Shown: positions 52,601 through 60,331, numbered from the stretch's first letter. The stretch: 64,000 nt of DNA from Crossaster papposus (GCA_037893245.1 JBAIAA010000507.1:1364001-1428000); one strand, 5' to 3'. Notes: generated by a model from the letters alone, not told the origin. Translations and numbers: made by a program.

Positions 52601-54208
52601 GATAATCTTCCGAGTTTGTTTTTTTCTCCCACCTCTAAAACTGTACCTTCTTCTTATTGTCTTCTCTCTACAGGTTTCTTTAGGCTTGCGAGCTACAGTG
52701 CCTAGAGCGCCTTTGAGGGATCCTTGGTTTCATTTATTTATTGTCTATTATTTCACTAAAAGCACAGTGCCGGGCCGTGTCAAATGATTCCACCAACCTT
52801 TCCCATGCCACGTCGGTCAGCGTTTTGGTCATCGAGAACGCCTCCTCACTGACCCTCCAGATTCCCCCGGCCAGACCGCCGGCAAAGGCGGCCGTGTCGG
52901 TACCGTCGGAGGTCTCCACCAGGGCCAGGCGGCGCACCAGGAAAAAATCATCCGAGAAGATGTCGGACAGGAGGATTCGCTGGACGGTTGCCTCCACAAC
53001 CTTTGAATGGGAACCAGATTAAGCCGAATTAAAACTTGTCGGTTGGTAGCTTGAAGAACGCGTAATTGCTTGAATTATTAGGAATGGTGGATGTAAAGGT
53101 AGGATACACCATTGGCATAATTGCGTGAATTGTCAGGAATGGGTGGATGTAAAGGTAGGACACACCATTGTTGATTGCTTGAATTATTAGGAATTGGTGG
53201 ATGTAAAGGTGGGATACACCATTGGTATAATTGCGTGAATTGTCAGGAATTGGTGGATGTAAAGGTAGGATACACCATTGGTAATTGCTTGAATTGTCAA
53301 AAATGGGTGAATGTAAAGGTATATAGGATACACTATTGGTAATTGCTTGAAATATTAGGAATGGGTAGATATAAAGGTAGGATACACCATTGGTATAATT
53401 GCGTGAATTGTCAGGAATGGGTGGATGTAAAGGTAGAATACCCCATTTGTAATTGCTTGAATTGTCAGGAATGGTATTTAAAGGTAGGATACACCATTGG
53501 TATAATTGCGTGAATTGTCAGGAATGGGTAGATGTAAAGGTAGGATACACCATTTGTAATTGCTTGACTTTTTAGGATAGGTGTAAAGGTAAGATACACC
53601 ATTGGTATAATTGCGTGAATTGTCAGGAATGGGTGGATGTAAAGGTACAGATACACCATTGGTAATTGCTTGAATTGTCAGGAATGGGTAGATGTAAAGG
53701 TAGGATACACCATTGGTAATTGCTTGAATTGTCAGAAATGGGTGGATGTAAAGGTATGATACACCATTGGTAATTGCTTGAATTATTAGGATTGATGTAA
53801 AGGTAGTATACACCATTGGTATAATTGCGTGAATTGTCAATAATGGGTGGTTAAGGTATGATACACCATTTGTAATTGCTTGAATTATCAGAAATGGGTG
53901 GATGTAAAGGTTTTAAAGGACTGTGGATGGTTCCTTTAGAAAAAAAAAGAGCTAGGGGGTTAGGGTTAATTGAACATTATTTTGGGATGGATTACGAGCG
54001 AGGACGTGGTTATCATGCGAGCTCTCGACAACCTTGCGAGGTCTATATACCTGTTCTAAATTCATGTTGTCAATCGGCATGTTCACCTCGTACGTACCTC
54101 GGGGCCGATGGCCCCTGGTGTTATGGTCAAGTCGACCGAGCCAGCACGCGTGACGCTCGGGAGAAGAAATGCCGCGGCCACCGCCAACCAAAGTGCCATA
54201 CTTAGCAT
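31384..54208 (-). CDS. GPI-anchored VWA protein with N-terminal lysozyme/transglycosylase-like segment (10 exons, complete)
   Basis: Ten exons join without a phase conflict to 555 codons (554 residues). Residues 1-22 form a signal peptide. Residues 38-165 resemble a lysozyme/SLT-fold segment, with ALVETSDGTD (Glu66), GGIWRV (82-87), FGIDW (115-119) and SALAARIYV (133-141). A VWA domain covers 189-374 with a full MIDAS: Asp196-x-Ser198-x-Ser200, Thr269 and Asp305. A beta-rich module follows (377-455) with PNPNEAVHDY. RTKR (459-462) is a possible furin site. A Pro/Ala linker leads to a hydrophobic tail (539-554) with nothing after it, typical of a GPI signal. From recollection, similar SLT-like plus VWA proteins occur in lancelets, echinoderms and other invertebrates, and their function is not established. 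A surface adhesion or defence role is inference. MIDAS implies a metal-dependent ligand. Confidence 0.9.
31765..32195. repeat. Degenerate CAAGTCACTCG minisatellite
   Basis: Loose repeats of CAAGTCACTCGCAAGTCA and ACAATTCATTCACAAGCA in the last VWA intron, ending in AAGCAAATCAC units. The composition recalls the 10-bp arrays at 9888 and 44630, but the unit differs. Confidence 0.85.
32630..32785. mobile_element. Fragment related to the Harbinger-type element at 14854
   Basis: GGCTGCGTCCGAATTGTACT and GGACACGTCC-like ends, with CATAGAGCTATATTAAATTA forming a hairpin. Boundaries are uncertain. Confidence 0.45.
32821..33070. mobile_element. Truncated MITE A joined to a dispersed block
   Basis: GAGGCCAATTTCATAAAACA begins a MITE A-like end, which breaks off near an A-run (32927-32941). 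From about 32965 the CCATTCCTATTGGTCGAGAG block shared with 4800 and 43450 follows. Confidence 0.65.
33494..33653 (-). CDS. VWA gene exon 9: beta-rich module
   Basis: Acceptor TTTATGGTTTCGAAG and donor ATAG|GTAGAT bound 160 nt encoding residues 402-454. GATLKFMTASGLVTAYLSSE is followed by VPNPNEAVHDYKVETDGR and DLFIDPALI. The PNPNEA...DY motif is characteristic of this module. An inverted-repeat arm begins about 18 nt upstream of the acceptor, so the likely branch point lies in repeat DNA. Confidence 0.9.
36240..37051. mobile_element. Nested element with TGGCCCTGTCACAC ends
   Basis: Ends TGGCCCTGTCACACTAGAAC and its complement TTCTGGTGTGACAGGGCCA, flanked by TTAA on both sides. It is filled with AACGCGTGAGTAGCGCG-like units. 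It lies inside the Harbinger-type element and itself hosts a smaller relative. Confidence 0.85.
36534..36725. mobile_element. 192-bp relative nested within the element above
   Basis: Ends TGGCCCTGTCACACCAGAAC and TCCTGGTGTGGCAGGGCCA, flanked by TAA. It is the same family as its host, so this is self-insertion. Confidence 0.85.
38485..38640. mobile_element. Short MITE with TATATCACGTGATTCGGGGC ends
   Basis: A 24-bp perfect inverted end pair. Comparison with the left foldback arm shows a clean insertion with a TA-type duplication, suggesting a Tc1/mariner-like mobiliser. About 155 bp. Confidence 0.88.
38792..39184. mobile_element. MITE family C, copy 8
   Basis: From GTTAATGATAGGATACACCA to CCAATGGTGTATAATTATTA. 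The core is slightly shortened. It adjoins the right end of the foldback. Confidence 0.8.
39735..39855. repeat. GTCGTACGTACGAC palindrome cluster
   Basis: Five spaced copies of AAGTCGTACGTACGACATAT variants, the same motif as at 13880-14470. Confidence 0.8.
39890..40052 (-). other. Segment with acceptor and two overlapping open phases
   Basis: Acceptor-like CCGCCCACCTTTCAG is followed by two long open phases. One reads VLPGHQAIGYIDRRSAVPFQ onward, the other GFTGSSGHRIYRSKKCCAFP onward. It lies in intron 8 of the VWA gene, but neither phase is needed, because exons 8 and 9 already join in phase. It may be an alternative exon, a repeat fragment or chance. Confidence 0.2.
40406..41104. mobile_element. 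MITE family F, long copy
   Basis: Ends GACGATGTGCCCTCTGTTTA and CATGTAAACAGAGGCCCATC. The middle (40560-41040) is not present in the short copy at 2400 and may be another insertion. Confidence 0.7.
41337..41740. mobile_element. MITE family B, copy 3
   Basis: GATTGGCATCGTATACGTTT to AACGTATACGACCCCTTTAA. It ends about 20 nt from the donor of VWA exon 8. Confidence 0.85.
41763..41839 (-). CDS. VWA gene exon 8: short linker to the beta-rich module
   Basis: A 77-nt exon found because phase required it: entry in phase 1 and exit in phase 0. The acceptor is GATGAATAACAG and the donor is GAG|GTACAA. It reads TTPVAVGQPIVADLEEGEAR followed by FVSYE, residues 377-401. The GxPIxxxxEEGEARFxxY pattern fits the start of the beta module that usually follows the VWA domain in this family. 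The pyrimidine tract is modest. Confidence 0.82.
42010..42125. repeat. Short GAACGTAGTTGAACGTAGT tandem units
   Basis: Repeats of GAACGTAGT and CCGTAGTTGA within TCACATCTTACGGTCATGAA, probably part of another MITE. Confidence 0.6.
42239..42486. mobile_element. MITE family D, copy 3
   Basis: TTAACCAGTTCGCGCTGGAG to CCGGCGCGAACTGGTTAA, 248 bp. Confidence 0.88.
42499..43132. mobile_element. Inverted-repeat element next to VWA exon 7
   Basis: Ends AATGCTGCTCTCACACTGTG and its exact complement, 634 bp. Interior GCTTACCAACGC-type units repeat, and a TTCGCATTCGCTTTCGCG block recurs at 47685. No transposase frame. It ends 28 nt from the exon 7 donor. Confidence 0.88.
43161..43329 (-). CDS. VWA gene exon 7: end of the VWA domain
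   Basis: Acceptor TTGTGCTGCAG and donor GTGGGT bound 169 nt encoding residues 320-375. LAQREGIIMYCIGVGDSDES is the final core strand of the VWA fold. It is followed by ELSVIATRP, VLHVLNYASI and IGTRACK, whose cysteine typically closes the domain. It ends in phase 1. A 630-bp DNA element ends about 28 nt beyond the donor. Confidence 0.93.
43430..43580. repeat. Dispersed block copy
   Basis: CATTCCTATTGGTCGAGAGC shared with 4800-4885 and 32965-33060. The nature of the block is unknown. Confidence 0.6.
44131..44531. mobile_element. MITE family B, copy 4
   Basis: TAAAGGGATCGTATACGTTT to AAACGTATACCATCCCTTTA, 400 bp. Confidence 0.88.
44628..45432. repeat. (CCACTCACAG)n minisatellite in VWA intron 6
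   Basis: About 80 copies of a 10-bp unit, nearly perfect in the middle and varied (CACAAGC) at both ends. One interruption (CACGCAAACG) lies near 45205. A 322-codon frame across it is a consequence of a stop-free unit and lacks real protein features. The array ends about 49 nt from the donor of exon 6. Confidence 0.95.
45481..45635 (-). CDS. VWA gene exon 6: VWA core with MIDAS Thr and Asp
   Basis: Acceptor TTTGCTTTAAAG and donor GCG|GTGAGA bound 155 nt encoding residues 269-319. TAVGAAIDFIRQN gives the MIDAS Thr269, and IAVILTDGKTN gives Asp305. The codon interrupted by the preceding intron completes the GGGT motif. The donor lies about 50 nt from a 0.8-kb minisatellite in the intron. Confidence 0.93.
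45907..46322. mobile_element. Inverted-repeat element with GTGACCCACCA ends
   Basis: Ends ATTGTGACCCACCACCCCAA and GGCCTGGTGGGTCACAAT, about 415 bp, in VWA intron 5. The GTGACCC ends resemble those at 3347 and 57069. Confidence 0.75.
46530..46686 (-). CDS. VWA gene exon 5: VWA core
   Basis: Its 157 nt encode residues 216-267 in phase 0 at the start. VVDAFNIGPRDDQTRVSC is followed by LQFSHEVTAAFDLGDYDNK and AVDEIEYNGG, standard VWA blocks. The acceptor is TTATACCAAG, with a weak pyrimidine tract, and the donor is GGAGG|GTATGA. It ends in phase 1. The stretch just 3' on this strand is a C-rich then A-rich run. Confidence 0.93.
47130..47520. mobile_element. MITE family C, copy 9
   Basis: TTAAAGGTAGAGATAGGCCT to AATGGTGTATCCTACCTTTA, with a complete GATCGCCGGACGGCGATCGC centre. 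It lies in VWA intron 4. Confidence 0.88.
47839..47924 (-). CDS. VWA gene exon 4: MIDAS strand, with a GC donor
   Basis: Its 86 nt encode residues 188-215. IDVVFALDASLSVGKEGF carries the MIDAS motif Asp196-x-Ser198-x-Ser200, and SKDFVKK is the following helix. The acceptor is TTTGCAAAG. The best 3' boundary is AAAAAG|GCGAGT, a GC-AG intron with otherwise ideal donor context. It joins KK to VVDAF exactly as VWA domains align. The nearest GT downstream would add five residues and has a poor context. Confidence 0.85.
48340..48550. repeat. Mirror repeats of GTTTAGCG/TGTTTAG type
   Basis: Blocks such as GTGTTTAGCGAGGAAACGTG and their complements form a loose palindrome in VWA intron 3. No clear termini. 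Confidence 0.5.
48622..49005. mobile_element. Long palindromic element
   Basis: CTTCTTAAATTGTGTACATA and its complement bound about 385 bp whose halves mirror each other, including TGCCAGCATTACTGCGCATG in the right arm. Confidence 0.82.
49406..49535. mobile_element. 130-bp palindromic MITE
   Basis: Ends AAGCCGTGTTCGCACTGGAC and GTCCAGTGCGAACAGGGCTT. Relatives with the same ends are at 50488 and 62414. Confidence 0.82.
49555..49727. mobile_element. SINE/LINE-tail fragment
   Basis: TTAAGTGCCTTGCCCAAGGA followed by GAGACCGGGACTCAAACCCC and GCTCTTAACCGCTTAGCCA. This is a widely seen invertebrate short interspersed sequence with tRNA-like B-box remains. A relative is at 51335. Confidence 0.6.
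50117..50363. mobile_element. MITE family A, copy 5
   Basis: GGGGCCAATTTCATAGAGCT to AGCTCTATGAAATTGGCCCC, 247 bp with near-perfect ends. Confidence 0.9.
50488..50719. mobile_element. MITE with AAGCCGCGTTCGCATTGGAC ends
   Basis: The inverted partner is AAGTCCAATTCGAACGCGGCT. It is longer than its relative at 49406 because of an internal segment. Confidence 0.78.
51045..51220. repeat. Dispersed repeat shared with 13944-14095
   Basis: AATAACCTCCAAATAGGCA, CAGTCCTAACTTGTTTACCC and ATCTGTCGTTCTAG are common to both. No termini identified. Confidence 0.7.
51335..51685. mobile_element. SINE/LINE-tail fragment
   Basis: GGTACCTATTTACTCCTGGG and AAAGTGCCTTGCCCAAGGGC, followed by GGCCGGACTCAAACCCACAA, resemble the common invertebrate SINE/L2 tail. 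Confidence 0.6.
51862..52120. mobile_element. MITE family D, diverged copy 4
   Basis: TTAACAAATGTGCGCCGGGA to CCGAAGCGAACTGGATAA. More diverged than the other copies and therefore probably older. It ends about 45 nt from the donor of VWA exon 3. Confidence 0.7.
52166..52410 (-). CDS. VWA gene exon 3: lysozyme/SLT-like segment, second half
   Basis: The acceptor is CCTTTGTAG and the donor is GTAAGT. Its 245 nt encode residues 106-186. FGIDWRNVTYSDLRTPLLSA and LAARIYVMM are followed by EQAAWWMRYYDPEGEEFEF, matching the usual end of this domain family. Asn121-Val-Thr is a possible glycosylation site. It ends with one base of Val187. Confidence 0.92.
52462..52755 (+). mobile_element. tRNA-derived SINE, copy 2
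   Basis: GTTGGCGTAGCAGTTCCTTC (A-box-like) and GACCCGGTTTGAACCCCGCC (B-box-like) are followed by the body shared with 19866-20190 and an AT-rich TTTATTTATTGTC tail. It lies between VWA exons 3 and 2. Confidence 0.8.
52798..53000 (-). CDS. VWA gene exon 2: lysozyme/SLT-like segment, first half
   Basis: The acceptor is CCATTCAAAG and the donor is GAAAG|GTTGGT. Its 203 nt encode residues 38-104. It contains VQRILLSDIFSDDFFLVRRL, the acidic ALVETSDGTD stretch and GGIWRVSEEAF, the most conserved block of this family as I recall it. A SINE tail lies about 40 nt beyond the donor. It ends in phase 2, and the next exon completes Ser105. Confidence 0.9.
53040..53910. repeat. Tandem array built from one terminus of MITE C
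   Basis: Sixteen or more copies of a 48-58-bp unit containing AAAGGTAGGATACACCATTG, AATTGCTTGAATTGTCAGGA and ATGGGTGGATGT. This is exactly the outermost end of MITE C without its interior. Two unit variants (GGTATAATTGCGTG and GGTAATTGCTTG) alternate. It lies in VWA intron 1. Confidence 0.92.
54098..54208 (-). CDS. VWA gene exon 1: start codon and signal peptide
   Basis: It encodes 37 residues. MLSMALWLAVAAAFLLPS is followed by VTRA, a textbook signal peptide with cleavage likely after Ala22. The donor is GAG|GTACGT, phase 0. A second in-frame ATG lies three codons in (54199) and could be used instead. The first is chosen because it lengthens the hydrophobic region and follows an AAGAA context. 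Confidence 0.85.
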
Positions 54209-54300
54209 TTCTTGTTAGGGAAAACCAATCTTCGTAAACTACTGATGTTCAAACTCCTAGGAATTTAACAAAAAGTATATACAGCGTACAAGCTACTCTT

Positions 54301-54318
54301 GTATATATTATTATATAC
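54301..54318 (-). promoter_or_regulatory. TATA-like run upstream of the VWA gene
   Basis: About 95-110 nt upstream of the start codon the - strand reads GGTATATAATAATATATAC. It could be a TATA box, but AT-rich runs are common here and no transcription start is known. Confidence 0.25.
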
Positions 54319-54474
54319 CTAGTCCATTTTAAAAACAACTTAATATAGCCTCAAAATAAACAACGTTATACCGGCTAATACGTACACAATATTTATGTTA
54401 ATATAGTTTTGTAAACACAAATTAATTACAGCCATTTTGTACAACTCACAACACAATAAACACATGAACATTTG

Positions 54475-54711
54475 CACGAAACCAGACATAAGTCCTTTTT
54501 TGTTAAAGTGAGATATTGTTATTTCCATTTCGTACACATCTTCAGCTTTCATTTGGTACCCAAACCACCTTTATACCATACATACTTCCAATTTTATGAT
54601 GATTTTAAGACTGCCTGTACACGCTATTCTATGGGAATAAAAAAAATGGAAATAACAATATCTCACTTTTTAACAAAAACACTTATGTCTGGTTTTGTGG
54701 GAGCAGGTCAC
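54475..54711. mobile_element. MITE family H, copy 2
   Basis: Its left end is slightly shortened (CACGAAACCAGACATAAGTC). The right end is TTTTGTGGGAGCAGGTCACG. It lies some 270 bp upstream of the VWA start codon. Confidence 0.78.
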
Positions 54712-55550
54712 GTTCTAATGTTAAATCACTCACAATTTTTAAGGTTATTTCCCATTGGAATTAAAACTGTAATAATAAACTATATAATGCATTATTGGTA
54801 AAACTAAGTTAATAATAATAATAATAATAGTAAAACCGGATAATTTTCAATATTCTGGGGTCTACATGTAGAGTGAAATTCACACCGTTATAAAAACATA
54901 AAAAGTAATAATCAATGTTAATTACTTTAAAATATACCTACATTCTCGTCAGATTAGCAATAAAAACTTACTCTATAATCTCCTCGTGAGTTGGCGCATC
55001 GGCGCATCGACGACCAACGATGGAATTCAGGCAAATGCGGGTTTTGGGTTTTTGATTTTTTTTTTAAAAACGGCTTTCCGGATCAGACAGAGAACAACAA
55101 ACACCGATTCTGTCGCTCTCGATATATTGGAATCGATTAGGTGGCGCAATCTGATCCCTCCTTTTGGCAGACAGCCAGGTGTCGATGATGTGGATTATGT
55201 CAACATTGTGATCGACTACCGGATGTAAATATTCAAAATATCAGTCATTCGATGCTATAGCTCTTTGCACGCACATCGCCATGCATGTTGGAACCAAAAA
55301 CGTGGCTTTCACAGCAACACAGACAATGCTCTCTAAAAAAAAAAAAAACTGTGTCACAAAATCGGCACAGTCCTTCTCCGGGTCGAGTATAAAACTGTTG
55401 AGGGACAAGATTACCTGGAAACAAGCCAATTTGACCCGGAAAAAGTGTCATTTTCGACCCGGAAAGGGACTGTGAAAATTTAGATGCAGATTTTGGGTCA
55501 ATCTGCCCCAGAAGTTTTTGGAGTGTGTTTTACATGACAACCTGAGTTAG
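54712..55550. other. Upstream flank of the VWA gene, nothing recognised
   Basis: AT-rich, with an (AAT)n run near 54815. Short frames here lack protein-like features. Confidence 0.3.
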
Positions 55551-55551
55551 T

Positions 55552-55840
55552 CTTGCATACGCACTGTGGACCTCCGAACAATAAGGTCCACACGATGCGG
55601 GAAGAGGTTAAGGTTTGTGGACTTGCCCAGGTCCACAATCTGTTTTTCAGTTTCCGAAAAAGAGCGCTAGAGGAAAAACGGGTTAGAGTTATATATAGAA
55701 AAGATAGAAGGAACATGCTGAGAGGCCCAGAATCAAAATTTGAGGGTAAATTTGTTTTTGGGAAGCGAGAAAAATGAGTATTTTAGTCAACGTTTTTTAA
55801 CTACACGAAGACAAAGGAATGTCCACAGTACGTATGTAAG
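55552..55840. mobile_element. Inverted-repeat element family G, copy 3
   Basis: CTTGCATACGCACTGTGGAC to GTCCACAGTACGTATGTAAG. Confidence 0.86.
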
Positions 55841-55963
55841 GTAAAGCTATATGTTCAAGTGGCGCGAGTGTATAGCCGGCCTCATCAACAGTTAAAGGGG
55901 GTAATATACATTTCGAGGCTGTGTGGAAAAAACAACCAACAAAAACACCGTTGAAAGGCTTAC

Positions 55964-56357
55964 TTAAAGGGATCGTACACGTTTGGTAATTGGAACCCAC
56001 TGTTTGTTTCAATCCTATATATAGTTATAGATATATACCATAAAACTAACCTGTAAAAATTTCATTTCAAAAGGTTGTAGTGATTTTGAGATATTGCCGA
56101 AAATCTGGAGCGGTTATGTCCACGCAGGAAGTATAATCTGCATTGGAATACACAATCTGAGAAACGTCACTGCAGTAACGCTTCTCAGATTCAAATTTGT
56201 TGGGATAAAAAGTGATATCTTTTTCTATAACCGCAGTACTTTGAAGTGAAAAGTTTCTAAAAATACATACTATCCAAAGCTGCTGTACTTCTTACCAAGT
56301 AAGTGTTTATTGCCATTATTGTTTTGGAGTAATTACCAAACGTATACGATCCCTTAA
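55964..56357. mobile_element. MITE family B, copy 5
   Basis: TTAAAGGGATCGTACACGTT to AACGTATACGATCCCTTAA. Confidence 0.88.
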
Positions 56358-57068
56358 ATTGTAAAGATAATGTTGATTCTAAACTATTATTGCGTCTGAC
56401 ATTCTGTCATTATTTAAAAAAATAACAAAGGAATGCTATTTCCAAATATGCGTCTCAGAGACGCCCTTTTGGACATTTCCGCAAAAATTGCGCGCAAGTG
56501 TTGGCGCTAATAGTAGAGCTATTATATTTGATACACATACGGGATACGTATGCGGTTTTTTAAAAGTCGCTAGTATTAAATCGCCATTTTGTATGAAAAT
56601 TTCATCAGTTTTACATTATACATTTCAACATAAACACAATTGTCGATAGTAAACCAGATGAAATACCTACGCAAAATGGTAATTTAAGGGGTTAAACAGC
56701 TTTACGTCAACAATTTAGAAACACTGTGCCAATAAGACAAATCATTTTACTAGAAGGTTGGCATCACGTGACCACAACATGTGCGCATACAACAGAATAT
56801 CACTTGGTCTATCGACCATTGTTCGGCTGAGAAAGGTTTCCGTTTGAAACAAAAATGAGAAGTCATGGTGAGAAATACGGTACCCTCTGGAGACTTGAAC
56901 ACAATGGGGACAATGGGAGTAAAAAGGTCTCCAAAGGGTAATTTCTATAGATGAATAGGTCTCCATTAGGAATTTAACGAATTAGATTTTTGGATTGTAC
57001 TTAAATTACTCAAAAACTAGGGTAAGAATGTGGGTTAGGGTTAGTGTTTGGGTATAATATAGGATTAT

Positions 57069-57220
57069 GTGACCCAGCACGAGTAAATGAGACACTTTGA
57101 GGCATTGAAAATTGAGATTTTGATTTCATCATTTAAAGCTAAACAAGCTTTAAATGATGAAATCAAAATCTCAATTTACATTTTTGCCTCAAAGTGTCTC
57201 ATTTACTCGTGCTGGGTCAC
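57069..57220. mobile_element. 152-bp near-perfect palindrome
   Basis: GTGACCCAGCACGAGTAAAT and its exact complement at the other end. The two halves match almost completely around AGCTAAACAAGCTT. It interrupts the repeat shared with 7985-8270. Near-perfect arms imply a recent insertion. Confidence 0.92.
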
Positions 57221-57345
57221 ATATTGGTTCGAAATTTTAACCCAGGAAAATAATTGTGGTTAAAATGGGAGCATTTTGAAAAACGTGCTCGACTTATTAA
57301 CCATTTTGTACACGAGAACAAAGCCATGTCTCAGTGATACAAAAA

Positions 57346-58610
57346 CGCGAATACATGTTTCTCAATGTGTTATGGCATGTACAAGAGAAGTAAAGTACAC
57401 GTGTATCATATCGGCGGTAATCCCGGTAAATTGTGGAGAAATTGCCCCCAATTATTTATTTGCAGGATTTTGATGTTCTGTACTTCGGGTGCAGGAAATG
57501 GGTGGTCTAGACATTTTTTTCTCCTCGACTTTCCTCCGTCAATTCTACGCTCAAATAAACAGATCGCTTTGCCCGGAAAGAATATATTTTGAAGCAAACA
57601 AAATCCAGTAAGGGAATACAAGCACATTTTAGTGCAAATAAAATCCAGCTACAGCCAGCATGGATATCGACCGGCTATACCCTACAATACGCGTCCTTCA
57701 TCACGCACGCTAACTCTTCATGCACACTACGAGTAGTACAGCAGCAGCAGCACGCGCACCAGGCCACAGTCGAGCCATCTGGGGGCCCAGGCGAGCGTTG
57801 GCCCCCTTGACTCCTCGCGTCACGGCCCGCCAACAACCAACAACCAACCACTTCACAGTGCGCCGGGATTTTTTTTATCTTTTTTTAAACATACGGGCCC
57901 GTTGATGGCACTTAAAACTGTTTGCCTTTCCGTGAAGTAGACGGAACAACTCGAGAGGTACGAACACAGAATGTTTTTTTATTTTTTCCAATTCCACATC
58001 GGAATCAAAGAGGAATAGATTCTGAACACATGTTGGTTCTTGTACGGTTTTGTTTTTTTGGCCTTTTAGGCGGGGAGTGAAGGAGACATGCGAGATGTAA
58101 TTTTAAAACAATTTCATTAGGGGGGGGGGGGGGGTTGGGGGGGGTGTTGCTCTGTTGAAATTCAGACGGGAGGGAATTATTTAGGGGCAACAGACGGGGA
58201 AATGTTTGTACGGGTTCATGTTACCGAGTTCATCCAGAAAGGACTCTGTCTATTTTGTTTAATGTTTAGACTGACGTCAATGCACGATCAGGACTGGAGA
58301 AGGCTTAATGGAAAAAAAACCGATGAGATTTGGTGAAAATGCACGTGCATCACCGGTCTTCACACCACAGGGCATCGACCAAATCTGAGTCAAAGCTTTC
58401 ACGAGAAAGCGCAAATGTGTGCGTGTTATAGGACGTCTGTTTTCTTGCATTGGACTGGATTCGAACCATCCAGCAAAATAGCGTAGTGCCCGGACACTCC
58501 GTCATTTAAAAATTGATGTAACAGTTTCGTTTTTACTACAAATTTGATGGTAAGGGTCGAAATAACAATTTTGGTTAGAGTGAAAATCTTGAATTTTATT
58601 TTTTGTTTTA
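57346..58610. other. Intergenic DNA, nothing recognised
   Basis: Includes a G-tract at 58121-58146 (possible quadruplex). No frame with protein-like character was found. Confidence 0.35.
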
Positions 58611-59147
58611 ATTACCAGTTTGCACCGGAGAACGTATATACACGCAAAGATTTTCCCGGATTAAAAACGGATGACGCATAAACACGTCACAGGCAAGGCC
58701 AAAAATGTCTGTCAGCAGCAAGCAATTAAGGCCGGAAATGCGTGGGTGTGCTTCCCGGGAACGAACAATTTTTCTGCAGGTAGGTTGGTACATTAGCCAA
58801 TCAGAACACAGATGATGTTGACGTCATCGATGATGTTAGAGTTGTCTGGGACAAATTAACCTCAACCCCTAACCCTAACCCTAACCATAGAGACAATTCC
58901 TTTCTCTATGCCCTAACCCCTAACCCTTAACCAGATCCCAGACAACTCTAACATCATCGATGACGTCAACACCATCTGTGTTCTGATTGGCTAATAAATG
59001 TACACTATGTATCAACCTACCTGCAGATAAAATTATCGCTTCCCGGGACCATCGGCTTGAACCCGCCTCGGATCAAGTTTTGTTAAAAATTTATCCCGCG
59101 CCTCGGCTCGGTGATGTTAACATAATCCCGGCGCGAACTGGATAATT
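58611..59147. mobile_element. MITE family D, copy 5, split by MITE E
   Basis: TTACCAGTTTGCACCGGAGA to CCGGCGCGAACTGGATAA. It is interrupted at 58761-59039. Confidence 0.85.
58761..59039. mobile_element. Mutator-type MITE (family E), copy 2
   Basis: Same body as 15347-15611, with telomere-like CCCTAA repeats in the centre. Flanked by the 9-bp duplication TTCCCGGGA (58752-58760 and 59040-59048), which occurs once in the unfilled MITE D copies. Confidence 0.88.
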
Positions 59148-59735
59148 ATTAATGACCAGAATACTAACTTTCATACCTAATAAAAATACTAAAACGGCTT
59201 TTACGCCAGAGTAAAAATGTATAGCGCACTACTAATACTATGGTTGTGAAGTTTAATCTGCTCCTTTAATCTGCCAACAGTATAATAAGAGCTCGGTTAG
59301 GACGAGATTCCGTTTAATACGAGCTTTTCGTCAGTCCCGACCAAAGTGTACACATTTATATGTGGGGGGGGACATAAATGACCCACAACATATTATCCGA
59401 GAACTTGACAATAGAACCGATATTGTTCTAACCTTGCCTTCAAATGGGTACCAAAAACCGGAACTTGTACATGAACTTAGAATGAAAAGAAATAATTACT
59501 CATGCATGATGGCACCCGACTAAAATGGATTCCAATTGATAGGTCTACTAATATCAGCTAAGAAAAAGTGCATGTGGATTCGAACTCAAATATCGTGAAC
59601 GTGCACACTTTATTCAGACAAAACATATCAAACCAAAACAAGGTTGATTGAATAACCATTTTATTATCAAACACATTATTGAACTCGTACTTCACCGAGA
59701 AAGATATTCAAAATAGCAATTAACCAAACTTCAGT

Positions 59736-59972
59736 GGCCAATTTCATAACATGTAAGCAAAACAATTTGCTTAGCATGAAAATTCTTCCTTAGCAAAAAC
59801 AGGGTTACAGATCAAATTTCCAGGTGATGTTTGTTTGTGAATGGTATTCAGCTGTGTTTTTGCTTAGCATGAAAAGCAGATGAAGTTTTGGCTGATAACC
59901 TGTTTTTAGTGAGCAAAACTTTGTTTGTGCTAAGCAAATTTTTGTGCTTACATGTTTTATAAAGTTGGCCCC
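59736..59972. mobile_element. MITE family A, copy 6
   Basis: GGCCAATTTCATAACATGTA to TACATGTTTTATAAAGTTGG, a subfamily with CATGT in place of GAGCTG. Confidence 0.82.
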
Positions 59973-60331
59973 AGTTTCAACACTTTCTGCAAACAAAACC
60001 TGTGATATGAATATCGAAATCCTCGTCCGAAGCGCGAACATTTTTAGAAAAGAACATGAAGAAAAAAGTCACTGGTGACTTTTTTTTTATTTACAATTCT
60101 TTGGCAAGTATACATAACAAACTCGCACAGGCTTTGCTGGCTACACACATTAAAATACAAATTTCTAAAAATGCTTTAAATTGTATTAACAGTGACAAGG
60201 AACAACCCTGAACGTAGGTAACCAATACGTGCATCTGAAAACATTCTTAAAAAACAAACACCTTGAAATGTCCTTCAAAGAGTTTTCATTTCAGACGATT
60301 GCCTATAATTCCACAAAATCCTACTTTGGTA

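Noticed and set aside
31384-54208. A calcium-activated chloride channel regulator (CLCA) for the minus-strand gene
   Set aside because: The VWA domain and membrane-anchored end suggested it, but the N-terminal zinc-metalloprotease domain of CLCA is absent and residues 38-165 match a different family.
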